The notes beneath the pieces were generated by a model. That model had not been told where the DNA came from. It saw only the letters and a list, made by a program, of their open reading frames with translations, and searched no databases. Below, piece after piece: positions 6,608-14,925 of a DNA stretch of 64,000 nt. Position 1 is the stretch's first letter. Every line of letters begins with the position of its first letter. This stretch comes from Parabacteroides sp. GTDB taxonomy: Bacteria > Bacteroidota > Bacteroidia > Bacteroidales > Tannerellaceae. The translations under genes were made by a program, and so were the position numbers. The stretch spans positions 110,662 through 174,661 of the forward strand of contig DXVO01000029.1 of the NCBI GenBank assembly GCA_019417325.1. Direction: 5' to 3'.

Positions 6608-9133
6608 TCACTCGAGCACAGGTTTAACGATATTTCCAAGACGTTGACCATCCAAATCTTCATACGCTCCATAGAAATCTGAATTACAATCTAACCAAAG
6701 AGCGATACGGTGCAATTCGTCATCTGTTAACTTCACATTACTATGCCCCTTCTTCAACATCGGATATAATTTAGACGCACGTGCTCCGAATTTACCAGGA
6801 TAAGTTTTAGATTCCACAAAACCACCATCCGAATAAAAGAAAGCATAAGGCTTCAAGTTACGGTAGGAAGGTGTCCATCTGTCTTTGTCTGGTTTACCTG
6901 ATAAATTAATTTTCTTATCTTCCGTATGGCAAGAAATACACTTTTCATCCCAAATAGGCTGTACTAAACGGGCATAGTTAAAGGGATTCGAACCTTCTAC
7001 TTCCGGTTTGATCACAGAAGGTTTACGTTTCATAGCCATTACTGTACGTTGGTAAGAAGGGGTTTGCTTACGATCTTCGTGACAACCCACACAACTCAAT
7101 TGTTCCTTAGATGCGGTATAGATTTCAGAACGCATAGACTGAACTGCATTACCTTCTTCATCAATACACTGGAAGAACACAGGAATATAAGGACGTAAAT
7201 AAAAACAAGCACTACCATCTTCTTCAACGGGTACTGTTCCTAAAACGACACGTGCATTCTTCTCTATACCGTGACCGATAGCCGGATTATGACGACCAGG
7301 ATTAGCTTTCGGTAAAACTTGAATGATACGAAGTTCTTTAATCTTCGTTCCTTTCGGGAATGGACGACGAGTCTCGTATACATTCATGATCGAAACGACA
7401 GATGGTTCATATTCTTTTTTGTCCATCTGAGCTTCAGCCACAACAATCTGTTCTTCGCGAGAAGTATTCGTACGCTTATAGTTCATATTCACTTGATAGG
7501 GCTCAACCAAATCAGGTATAATCGGAGGTATCGGACGAGCCTTAACCGGTATAGGATCTAAACTGGAAATCTTATTGTCACGATAGAGCAATTCCAAATT
7601 TCCGAAAGCATCCAACAGATAGATACCGTAGTTTTCTACAGAAAGTTGAGGCTCGTTATTACTGAATTTCTTAAAAGGTTCAGGATAACCAAACACACAA
7701 AGGTAATAATCCTCACTCAAAGGATAGGGAGTAGAATAACAAGCGTTACGACAGAAGTAACCATATTCCGTTTCGGGGAAACGTTCATCCGGAGTGATTA
7801 ATTGAACAGGAGACATAGCATCGTCATCATCTACTTTATAATCGACCAAAACGACCGAACCATAGGTTTGTCCATGGTGAGCGGCTGCAAGCGCAGAAAT
7901 CTTATCCGATCCTGGAATAGCACGTATATTCATCTCCATACAAGGACGATCTTTCCAATGCTTAGGATAGTTTCCATGTAAAGACAATACATTACGTCCA
8001 TCAGGCATGGTTGTCCAAGGATGGTGAGCCTGGAAGAAACCGCGATCCACATAGTCCCAACGGGTATAAACAATCGTACCGTCATGCAGGATACTCGGCT
8101 GCCATTCGCAAGTTTCATGATGGCTCAAACGTTCCATTTTGGATCCATCAGCATTCATACGGTGTAACGTATAGGTATACCAGGGAGCTCCACCATTAGC
8201 AGACAAGTGACAACGACCGAAACCACCACGACGATCAGAGATAAACGCAATCTTACCATTCGGCATCCAACAAGGGTCAAAGTCATTGAAAGCGCCGTCA
8301 GTCAACTGAGTCAAACCGGTTCCGTCGGTGTTTACACTATAAATATGCCAACAGTTTTTATCCGTAAAAGAAGTTTCCAGTCCAGAATAATTAAAGAAAC
8401 CTTTCTCATCTTCAGGAGCTAAAACTTTCGGTTTGTAACCTTCTGCTTCGGTATAAGCAAACAAAATCTTTTTTCCATCAAAGGAAAGTTCAGGAGATAA
8501 GAAAGCTCCGTCAGGAAGTTGATCTCCGATCACATTCTGTAATTTCGATTTGTTACTGAATGCATCATGTAAGATGAACAAACCTTCACCTTTAGTGGCG
8601 TGCATGCCATAGTACTGTCCAGCCATATGGTCCCCACCACGTTCATCCGTTCCGTTTCTTTTATGATGAACAAATAAAATATCATCAAAATCCAAAAGCG
8701 GATTGGTAAATGCAACCTGGCGACGAACTTTACAAGCCTTCAAATATAAATTCTTACGGGCTTCAACTTCAGTTACCGGAGTTTCCTTCAACTGTTTTTC
8801 CAACATATCAATGTCTTTCCTCAACTCCAGTGCACGTTGATTCGTACCATCTTTCGTTAAGTCGCGCCACAATGCACGAACACGACGAACCACAATATCA
8901 GCCGGATCACGATCGCTGGAAAGGATTAACGACTCTTGTCTATGCACCTTATCCGGTGTAGCAAACTTACTCATCGGTAATTTCCCAGTGCGTAAAGCTT
9001 CCAAACGCTCATATTGCTTCATGGCTTCACGTTGCAATTCAACGTCACCTAATGCAGTCTGAGCAGATAGCGGAGATGTAACAACTATACCTAACAATCC
9101 GCTAAATAAGATTAATTTACTCCAATTTTTCAT
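6608..9133 (-). CDS. Hydrazine synthase alpha-subunit-like, PD40-repeat, diheme c-type cytochrome
   Basis: An 841-residue exported protein with signal peptide MKNWSKLILFSGLLGIVVTSPLSAQ. A large central region has WD40/PD40-like blades (SPELSFDGKKILFAYTE, FDPCWMPNGKIAFISDRRGG, WQPSILHDGTIVYTRWDYVDRG). The C-terminal part holds two heme c sites, CVGCH (681-685) and CISCH (732-736). This arrangement is that of the family containing the alpha subunit of anammox hydrazine synthase, members of which occur in Planctomycetes and many Bacteroidetes without known function. Nothing here shows hydrazine chemistry: no beta/gamma subunit genes are adjacent. It heads an operon with the propeller-diheme gene, and a ruined paralogue lies downstream. 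It is probably a periplasmic redox enzyme. Confidence 0.82.
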   Translation of the reverse strand: MKNWSKLILFSGLLGIVVTSPLSAQTALGDVELQREAMKQYERLEALRTGKLPMSKFATPDKVHRQESLILSSDRDPADIVVRRVRALWRDLTKDGTNQRALELRKDIDMLEKQLKETPVTEVEARKNLYLKACKVRRQVAFTNPLLDFDDILFVHHKRNGTDERGGDHMAGQYYGMHATKGEGLFILHDAFSNKSKLQNVIGDQLPDGAFLSPELSFDGKKILFAYTEAEGYKPKVLAPEDEKGFFNYSGLETSFTDKNCWHIYSVNTDGTGLTQLTDGAFNDFDPCWMPNGKIAFISDRRGGFGRCHLSANGGAPWYTYTLHRMNADGSKMERLSHHETCEWQPSILHDGTIVYTRWDYVDRGFFQAHHPWTTMPDGRNVLSLHGNYPKHWKDRPCMEMNIRAIPGSDKISALAAAHHGQTYGSVVLVDYKVDDDDAMSPVQLITPDERFPETEYGYFCRNACYSTPYPLSEDYYLCVFGYPEPFKKFSNNEPQLSVENYGIYLLDAFGNLELLYRDNKISSLDPIPVKARPIPPIIPDLVEPYQVNMNYKRTNTSREEQIVVAEAQMDKKEYEPSVVSIMNVYETRRPFPKGTKIKELRIIQVLPKANPGRHNPAIGHGIEKNARVVLGTVPVEEDGSACFYLRPYIPVFFQCIDEEGNAVQSMRSEIYTASKEQLSCVGCHEDRKQTPSYQRTVMAMKRKPSVIKPEVEGSNPFNYARLVQPIWDEKCISCHTEDKKINLSGKPDKDRWTPSYRNLKPYAFFYSDGGFVESKTYPGKFGARASKLYPMLKKGHSNVKLTDDELHRIALWLDCNSDFYGAYEDLDGQRLGNIVKPVLE

Positions 9134-9778
9134 ACTCTATTATATATTAACTTAAACTATAAAATTCTATCTTTTCAAAAGAGGAAAGTTTCTTTTCATA
9201 AAAGACAAATAAAAATATCTTTTAGGATAATATAAATCTTTTATCAGTTTTCAGACTACTTTTCAAGAGCCCCCTGGAGTAAAATATAATTATTTATTTA
9301 TTTTTTACAAATTAACACACAAAGAACCTTGTTCAAGAAAAAAAATAAACAATGTTAACACTTTTGTAAAATAGGAGAGATAATACTAAAGAGTGTAGAG
9401 TCTACAAGTAACTAATAATACAATTGCTTGTAACGTGAGTTCGGGATAAGAAATGCCCTATAAAAGTTGAATCAGCAACTTGAAAGAGTCATCGACCCAT
9501 TTGATTAAATAAATGCTATATCGTATTTCCTTGTAGACAGCCCATTGTTTAGGAGTAAGTCACCTACGACAACCTGTATGAGGGGGCAGGATATTCCACA
9601 AACGTGTCAAGTGGCATAAACCCCGCTATGGCTTTAACAGTTCCACAGTACCGTATCCGTCCCCCTTACAAGCCTCTGGGCATTGGACGCTGCCGGAAAA
9701 TTTCCATCCCCGTATCCCATCTCCATCAGGATTTTCAGGAGTTACGAAGAAATGATTGGTAGTATTCCTTTAAGCATC
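9134..9778. other. 645-bp intergenic region without a supported gene
   Basis: The first 250 bp is A/T rich and should hold the promoter of the minus-strand cytochrome operon. From about 9430 to 9770 base composition changes to more G/C. Short open stretches there (for example minus-strand LTPKQWAVYKEI) vaguely recall transposase text but are broken by stops in all frames, so this may be debris of a mobile element. No terminal repeats were found. Confidence 0.4.
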
Positions 9779-11797
9779 TCAGTTTGTTTTTAATGTTTTT
9801 CCGTATATTTCAATGTCATTAATTCTCACAATACCGTCTTTACCAGGATTGTCTATTATTATTTTTGCGTATCTGGCTACTATAGTAGGAAAGTCGATGT
9901 CCGACACATCGCTTCTGTTTCCTTTCTGCCTGTCAACAAGTACCCAGTTTTGTCCGTCAACACTTGCATACAGTGAAAATGCTTTTGTGTTTAACTTGGA
10001 ATCTTCTCCTTTATAACCTGCATGCCTTACAACATATCTGTCAATTTCATATTCCTTTTTGAAATCGAATTTTATTTCTGTTCCGTTTTCTCCGGATGTC
10101 TTTTCCACTTCCTGTGACATAGCAATGTTGAAGTCGAGCCCGTTGGCTTCATTGTACAGAGAGAAGAAATGATCGGCACGGCATATTTCTACTTTTCCCG
10201 GTGCAAGTTTGTCGAGTTTTTCCTGAAGAAGGACAAGATCCTGAGGACCAAGTTTCCATGAGATACCCTGTGCTGCCAGAAAAACAGGATTGGAACCGTT
10301 GAATGAAGAAATGGTATCCCTGTAATAATTATGAATTGCATCGATGTTGTTTTCATAACAAGGAATATTCGGCAGTACGGCAAGTCTTCCGTTCTTGATG
10401 ACTGTCTTTACCTTTTCCCCCCTCCTCCAGTCCTGCTGTGTAAGACCATACAAATAGCGGCAGTTGTCAGCATATGACTGAGCCTGTTCGTCGTCGATTT
10501 CATCCCATATTGTAATAGATCTCATACCACTTTTTTCAAGATATTGCTGTGTAAACCTTGTGTATGGGTCTATCTTTTCGCGTCCGGAAGCAAACCAGAC
10601 TTTATTGTGGGCATCATAGATAAGCGCATAACCAAGACCGGACGGGCCTGATGACAGACAGTCATTCTCCGTTGCTGTCCTGTAATAATAATTGAGTATC
10701 CCCGGACCTAAATCAGCCAAACCCGGACTTGCGGTCCAGTTTATCGGGATTATACCTCTTTTTTCATTATTCCACAGTTTCTGCATCGTATGTTGGCAAT
10801 ATTGTACATTATCGCCGTCACTCAGGAAAATGCTTATATAGACTTTGTTCTCAAGTGCTTTTCTCCTAGGGACCGGAGAGTGGAATATCGTATGAGATCC
10901 TGCAGCGAATACAGTGGAATTGTCATAGAAATCGGAAGGTATCGTGGATATTCCGAAAGATGTCCCGATGCCGATTCCGGATCTTTCTTCTGGCCACCAT
11001 CCGAGTACGATGCTTTCTCCTGCCACCATGTCTGAGAAAAACATTTCCAGAACTTTCTTCTCATCTTCCTTTCGAGGATCAAGCCATACGGATGCCGCAT
11101 TGACTGCTACCGCCATATCCCTTATGTCATTTACTACATTCGGACTGAGACTTAAAAGTATGCGTCTCGTACATTTGTCCCAATAATGTGTATAAAGATA
11201 GCTGTAAATTTCGGCAGGTTCCGTAAGCGTGAGCCCAGTAAGATCTTCTACTATTGGAAGAACTACGCCTGCTTCATGTAATGCCTTATATTCTGTAGAT
11301 GTAACGGCAATACATCCGTTGATACTTGCAACAGTACTTGCAAGGTTTTGATAATGCACGCTTTTGGCCACATTGTATAATACAGCCCCGTTGATATCAC
11401 TGCTGTATTTCTTTATTAGATTCCATCTTTCTTCAATCGGAAGCATCCTTGTGTTCATCCCGAGTTTGTCCGCCCATTCTTCTCTTCCCCCTCTTTTTTC
11501 AGAGAAAAGCATAATACGCGGCTTTATCCTGTTGACTGCTCCCTGAAGAGTCGTAAGCATGAGCACGTCTCCTGACGTAAGCGGAGGCCTGTCTATATAC
11601 ATGGCATCAAGAGTATCTGCCAATTCAGCGAATTGCGGTACGATCTGTCCGTTTGGCCATACCATACCGTTCTGTTGTATCTGTGGCCTTTCCCATTGTA
11701 CGAATTTATTTTCATGCTGTATTTTGTCCACGCATGACTGAAAAAATGTGAACGAAAGAATAGATAATCCGTAAAAAATCGATTTAGTAGTATTCAT
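9779..11797 (-). CDS. GxGYxYP-domain putative glycoside hydrolase lipoprotein with C-terminal discoidin-like module
   Basis: A 672-residue lipoprotein (signal SILSFTFFQSC, C22 lipidated). The central domain contains GPSGLGYALIY, a form of the GxGYxYP motif that names this putative glycoside hydrolase family, together with YISIFLSDGDNVQY and IPINWTASPGLADLGPG. The last 130 residues form an F5/8 type C (CBM32-like) beta-sandwich, ending RYAKIIIDNPGKDGIVRINDIEIYG, suited to carbohydrate binding. The gene faces away from the plus-strand GH38/GH2 cluster and shares its divergent promoter region. No biochemical function of the family is established to my knowledge, so only surface glycan processing is proposed. 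Confidence 0.85.
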   Translation of the reverse strand: MNTTKSIFYGLSILSFTFFQSCVDKIQHENKFVQWERPQIQQNGMVWPNGQIVPQFAELADTLDAMYIDRPPLTSGDVLMLTTLQGAVNRIKPRIMLFSEKRGGREEWADKLGMNTRMLPIEERWNLIKKYSSDINGAVLYNVAKSVHYQNLASTVASINGCIAVTSTEYKALHEAGVVLPIVEDLTGLTLTEPAEIYSYLYTHYWDKCTRRILLSLSPNVVNDIRDMAVAVNAASVWLDPRKEDEKKVLEMFFSDMVAGESIVLGWWPEERSGIGIGTSFGISTIPSDFYDNSTVFAAGSHTIFHSPVPRRKALENKVYISIFLSDGDNVQYCQHTMQKLWNNEKRGIIPINWTASPGLADLGPGILNYYYRTATENDCLSSGPSGLGYALIYDAHNKVWFASGREKIDPYTRFTQQYLEKSGMRSITIWDEIDDEQAQSYADNCRYLYGLTQQDWRRGEKVKTVIKNGRLAVLPNIPCYENNIDAIHNYYRDTISSFNGSNPVFLAAQGISWKLGPQDLVLLQEKLDKLAPGKVEICRADHFFSLYNEANGLDFNIAMSQEVEKTSGENGTEIKFDFKKEYEIDRYVVRHAGYKGEDSKLNTKAFSLYASVDGQNWVLVDRQKGNRSDVSDIDFPTIVARYAKIIIDNPGKDGIVRINDIEIYGKTLKTN

Positions 11798-11931
11798 AAC
11801 GTGTATTATTAACTATGCAAAATTAAAAATAATCTATAAGGAATAAAAAAAACATTTTTCATTTTTGCATTTTTTTACACAAAAATATGCTTATACGCAA
11901 TTATGTGGCACTTTTTTAATAAAGTTTGTTG

Positions 11932-11939
11932 TATATTTG
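11932..11939 (+). promoter_or_regulatory. Bacteroidetes-type -7 box, plus-strand carbohydrate cluster
   Basis: TATATTTG matches the TAnnTTTG consensus about 85 bp upstream of the first plus-strand reading frame. No good -33 TTTG is placed at the usual distance. It would feed the decayed porter and, by read-through, the genes behind it. Confidence 0.45.
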
Positions 11940-11968
11940 GTATTTAGGATGATTAAGTGAGTTCGGTA

Positions 11969-12016
11969 CTTGTAAATATATTTGCAAATTTAAAATCATA
12001 TTAATATATTTACAAG
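11969..12016. repeat. 14-bp perfect inverted repeat just before decayed sugar porter
   Basis: CTTGTAAATATATT at 11969-11982 and AATATATTTACAAG at 12003-12016 are exact reverse complements with a 20-bp spacer. It lies between the -7 box and the porter start codon, so it could be an operator for a dimeric regulator or a 5' UTR hairpin. Confidence 0.5.
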
Positions 12017-12017
12017 C

Positions 12018-12344
12018 ATGAAAAACCGATTTTTCCAATATGTATATATGAAACCATATCTTATTCTCGTCTCTTTAACAGCTGCAACCGGTGACTTCCT
12101 TTTTGGATTTGACACATTGGTCGTATCGGGAGCTATTGTTTCCATTACACCAAAATTCGGGCTTAATGAATTTCAGGAAGTCTGTGCCCCTATCCTGCTC
12201 AAATGTATCGTAGGAGTATCTACATTTAATATATACCGCGATGTACGTACCTTGTTTTATTTTTATAAAAGACTTCTTTATCGAAACAAAGGGAAAGTCA
12301 TAGGAACAGATCGAACAATATCTTTTGAAATAAATACTAATTAA
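12018..12344 (+). pseudogene. Remnant of MFS sugar porter (sugar/H+ symporter)
   Basis: The first 40 residues (PYLILVSLTAATGDFLFGFDTLVVSGAI) are the characteristic first transmembrane helix of sugar porters of the xylose/glucose symporter type, which are about 450-480 residues long. The rest is lost by internal deletion. At 12271 another frame reads DFFIETKGKS, a stop at 12301, then EQIEQYLLK, the usual C-terminal tail of the same family. The gene is thus collapsed to its two ends plus small internal scraps and also carries a stop. No transport function is possible. Confidence 0.88.
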
Positions 12345-12377
12345 CAGTTAACAATAAAACTCTAACAATAAAAAATT

Positions 12378-12884
12378 ATGAATTATAAACTGAAGTATTA
12401 CCTAACGGTCGTATCTGTGATGCCGTGTTCCGCTTTTTATGCGGATACACAACACACAGAGAAGAACATTGATTTCGACTGGTATTTTCATCTTGGAGAT
12501 ATGCAGCCGGGTAAAAACATAATCGACTTTTCGGAATGGAAGATTATGGATATTCCTCATAACTGGAATATTGAAGAATGTGTCAAAATAGAGTCTGAGT
12601 TTGACAATCTCGGTACATCCATGGTAAAAACCCAACTTACGTCAGTTATAGAAGATGTAAATGGTAAAGAAGTTACCCGCACGACTAAAAATATGGATCT
12701 CAAACCGGGTGTCAACTGTAATGAGACAATCCTTGAAGTTACATCTCCATCTTTGTGGAGCGTAGATTCTCCGACTGTTTATCATGTATATCATCCTACA
12801 ACACAAGCATGGACAACAGACAAGTATCATGATATTACAGGATTCGTTCTTTCTTCAAATTCACATAAAATAGAGTGCTGTTAA
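12378..12884 (+). pseudogene. Internally deleted glycoside hydrolase family 2 gene
   Basis: The 168-residue frame starts with a signal-like segment and the GH2 N-terminal sandwich phrase FDWYFHLGD and WKIMDIPHNWNIE, then jumps directly into the GH2 immunoglobulin-like domain (VEDVNGKEVTRT-like stretch, SPSLWSVDSPTVYHVY). The rest of the sandwich domain, the TIM barrel and both catalytic glutamates are absent; family members are 600-1100 residues. The reading frame stays open, so a short product could be made, but it cannot be an active glycosidase. It overlaps the upstream region of the next gene by position only. Confidence 0.82.
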
Positions 12885-12907
12885 GGTTAATTGATAATCG
12901 GAAGACA

Positions 12908-14911
12908 ATGAAAAAGATATTATTGCCGATAATGGCTTTTCTTACAGGTACTGTGATGTATGCACAACGTACCGTTCTTGAAAACGAAAGTTTAAGGGCT
13001 GAGTTTGATGACAGAAACGGAGCACTTGTAAGTCTTGTCAACAAGACTACAGGCTGGAATTTTATTCCAAGGCCGGAACTGGGCCAGTCATTCCTCATGC
13101 TTGTTCCTTTGGATGGACCTGATTTCCCTATAGAGAAAGAAATCAGATACAACAATGCCATTGGAGTCAACCAGCCGGTTGCTCCGAAAGTGCAACGAGG
13201 TGACAATACCGTATCATTCACATGGAATTCCATAGAGAGTGAACATATCTCAAATCTTGATATTTCCTTTACGGCAACAGCTACGCTCACCGATAAGGGA
13301 CTCCTATTTTCAGGAGAAGTTGAGAATAGAAGCAACTATGTCGTAGAATATATCGGATGGCCGTTTTTCGGTGAGATCGCTGTTCCTGACAAGCCTGAAA
13401 AATTTTATTGTGAGACAAGGGAATTCACTCGTGAGTTCTATCCGTCATTCCCAAACGAAAAAGGTTATTGGGGAGTTGATTGGCACACGAATATAATTAT
13501 TCTACCGTCAGACGGATTCATGTTACTCCATAATTCCAATCAGGGTATGTTGATTTCCGAGGCGGCTCCTACCGATGATGAACTTCTTATTGGAATGTTC
13601 GAGCTTATTCCCGGCTTCGAGCTACCTGGCAAATGGCCGGAATCTGATGAGATGGACGGTGAAAAAACACGTATGCAGGCATCTTTGAACCATGTCCTAT
13701 ATACAAATAAAGGCGAAAAAAGTAGACTTACCCCTACCAGGGTTTCTATTTACAGCGGAGATTGGTACAAAGGTCTTGCACCTTACAGGGAAATGATGAA
13801 GAAGCCGAACTCAAATAATAACTGGGCTTCCGATCTTAAGGCATGGAGAAGAGTTACAATATCATCACCGGAAGATATAATCAGATATGCACGTCAGTGT
13901 GTGGATAACGGTATCTCTACACTTGTTGTAAATAATTGGAAAAGAAGTGTGCCATATTCGCTGATGCAGATATATCCTGACGTTAAAAGGGCTGTGAATG
14001 AAGCTCATAAACTCGGCTGTAAGGTAATTCTTGAGGGAGACTTCTTTAAAGCAGATCCAAATGGGCCGAAGTATGGAGAACTGAGAAATTATCTTCAGAA
14101 AGATCCTTACGGATTTTCCTATGACCACTCATTGATGTGTACAATGCACAATACGCTCAACGAGCTTATCCGTACAGACTGGCCTATCGTCTATAATAAA
14201 CTCGGTATTGACGGTTATTTGTGTACAGAGCAGAATGCCCGTACTTCCACTCCATACTGTTTCGCCAAAGGGCATGGGCATAAAGCGCCTAAATTTATCG
14301 GTTCCGGCATCGCTGACCTCAACAGACAGTTTGCCACTGATGCAAGGGCTGCCAATTCTGCCTTTCTCGTAGGAGGTAACTACCATATAGATGCCGAGTC
14401 TGATATTTTTGACTTTATGTATCTGAATAACGCGCCACGCCAAGGCACCATAAGGTACATCAACCCTTACTCGAATATCGTTGCTGCCATAAATGTACGT
14501 TACGCACGCGAAGATATAAATACATGCGTGCAGAACCGTTATACTGTATGCTATAATGACCTTGCAGGAACATCGGACATAAATGACATGCCTTCAGTTG
14601 TCGAGTATGCTTCAAAGGTGGAAAAATTGAGGACAGAATATCGTGACTATATATGGGATGCAGATATGCTTTCTCCTGAAGAAGAAGTAACAGGTGATGG
14701 ACTTGAGTGGTCTGTATATAAGAATCGCAAGAACGGTAAAAAGGCAATAGTGATTGTAAACCATGACAGTAGAAATACCCGTAATGCAAAAGTATCTTTT
14801 ACAGACGGCTCCGGTATGTTTTCAGTTTCTCCTGAAAACATGGAACCTTCTTCCGCGTCGGGGAATGTATCTGTGCCAAGCCTTTCGCTTGTAGTGGTCA
14901 TTGAAAAATAA
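12908..14911 (+). CDS. Secreted DUF6259-like putative glycan-active protein, copy 1
   Basis: A 667-residue exported protein; the start at 12908 gives signal peptide MKKILLPIMAFLTGTVMYAQ. An N-terminal beta-rich domain (LRAEFDDRNGALVSLVNKTTGWNF) is followed by a barrel-like central part (SPEDIIRYARQCVDNGISTLVVNNW, GIDGYLCTEQNA) and a small C-terminal beta domain (GKKAIVIVNHDSRN). The order resembles glycosidases of the GH-A/GH101-like DUF6259 group. Catalytic residues are not assigned. It shares order and many motifs with the next gene, 14 bp downstream, showing tandem duplication. It belongs to a plus-strand operon with GH38. Confidence 0.75.
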   Translation: MKKILLPIMAFLTGTVMYAQRTVLENESLRAEFDDRNGALVSLVNKTTGWNFIPRPELGQSFLMLVPLDGPDFPIEKEIRYNNAIGVNQPVAPKVQRGDNTVSFTWNSIESEHISNLDISFTATATLTDKGLLFSGEVENRSNYVVEYIGWPFFGEIAVPDKPEKFYCETREFTREFYPSFPNEKGYWGVDWHTNIIILPSDGFMLLHNSNQGMLISEAAPTDDELLIGMFELIPGFELPGKWPESDEMDGEKTRMQASLNHVLYTNKGEKSRLTPTRVSIYSGDWYKGLAPYREMMKKPNSNNNWASDLKAWRRVTISSPEDIIRYARQCVDNGISTLVVNNWKRSVPYSLMQIYPDVKRAVNEAHKLGCKVILEGDFFKADPNGPKYGELRNYLQKDPYGFSYDHSLMCTMHNTLNELIRTDWPIVYNKLGIDGYLCTEQNARTSTPYCFAKGHGHKAPKFIGSGIADLNRQFATDARAANSAFLVGGNYHIDAESDIFDFMYLNNAPRQGTIRYINPYSNIVAAINVRYAREDINTCVQNRYTVCYNDLAGTSDINDMPSVVEYASKVEKLRTEYRDYIWDADMLSPEEEVTGDGLEWSVYKNRKNGKKAIVIVNHDSRNTRNAKVSFTDGSGMFSVSPENMEPSSASGNVSVPSLSLVVVIEK

Positions 14912-14925
14912 TCCAAATTAAGTAC

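Noticed and set aside
4792..6672. Longer start for the propeller-diheme protein at 6672
   Set aside because: It would overlap the upstream cytochrome gene by 65 bp and place the signal peptide 31 residues inside; the ATG at 6579 gives a normal export signal.
6608..9133. Interpretation as a true hydrazine synthase
   Set aside because: Only alpha-like architecture is present; no beta/gamma subunit or other anammox genes lie nearby, so only family resemblance is claimed.
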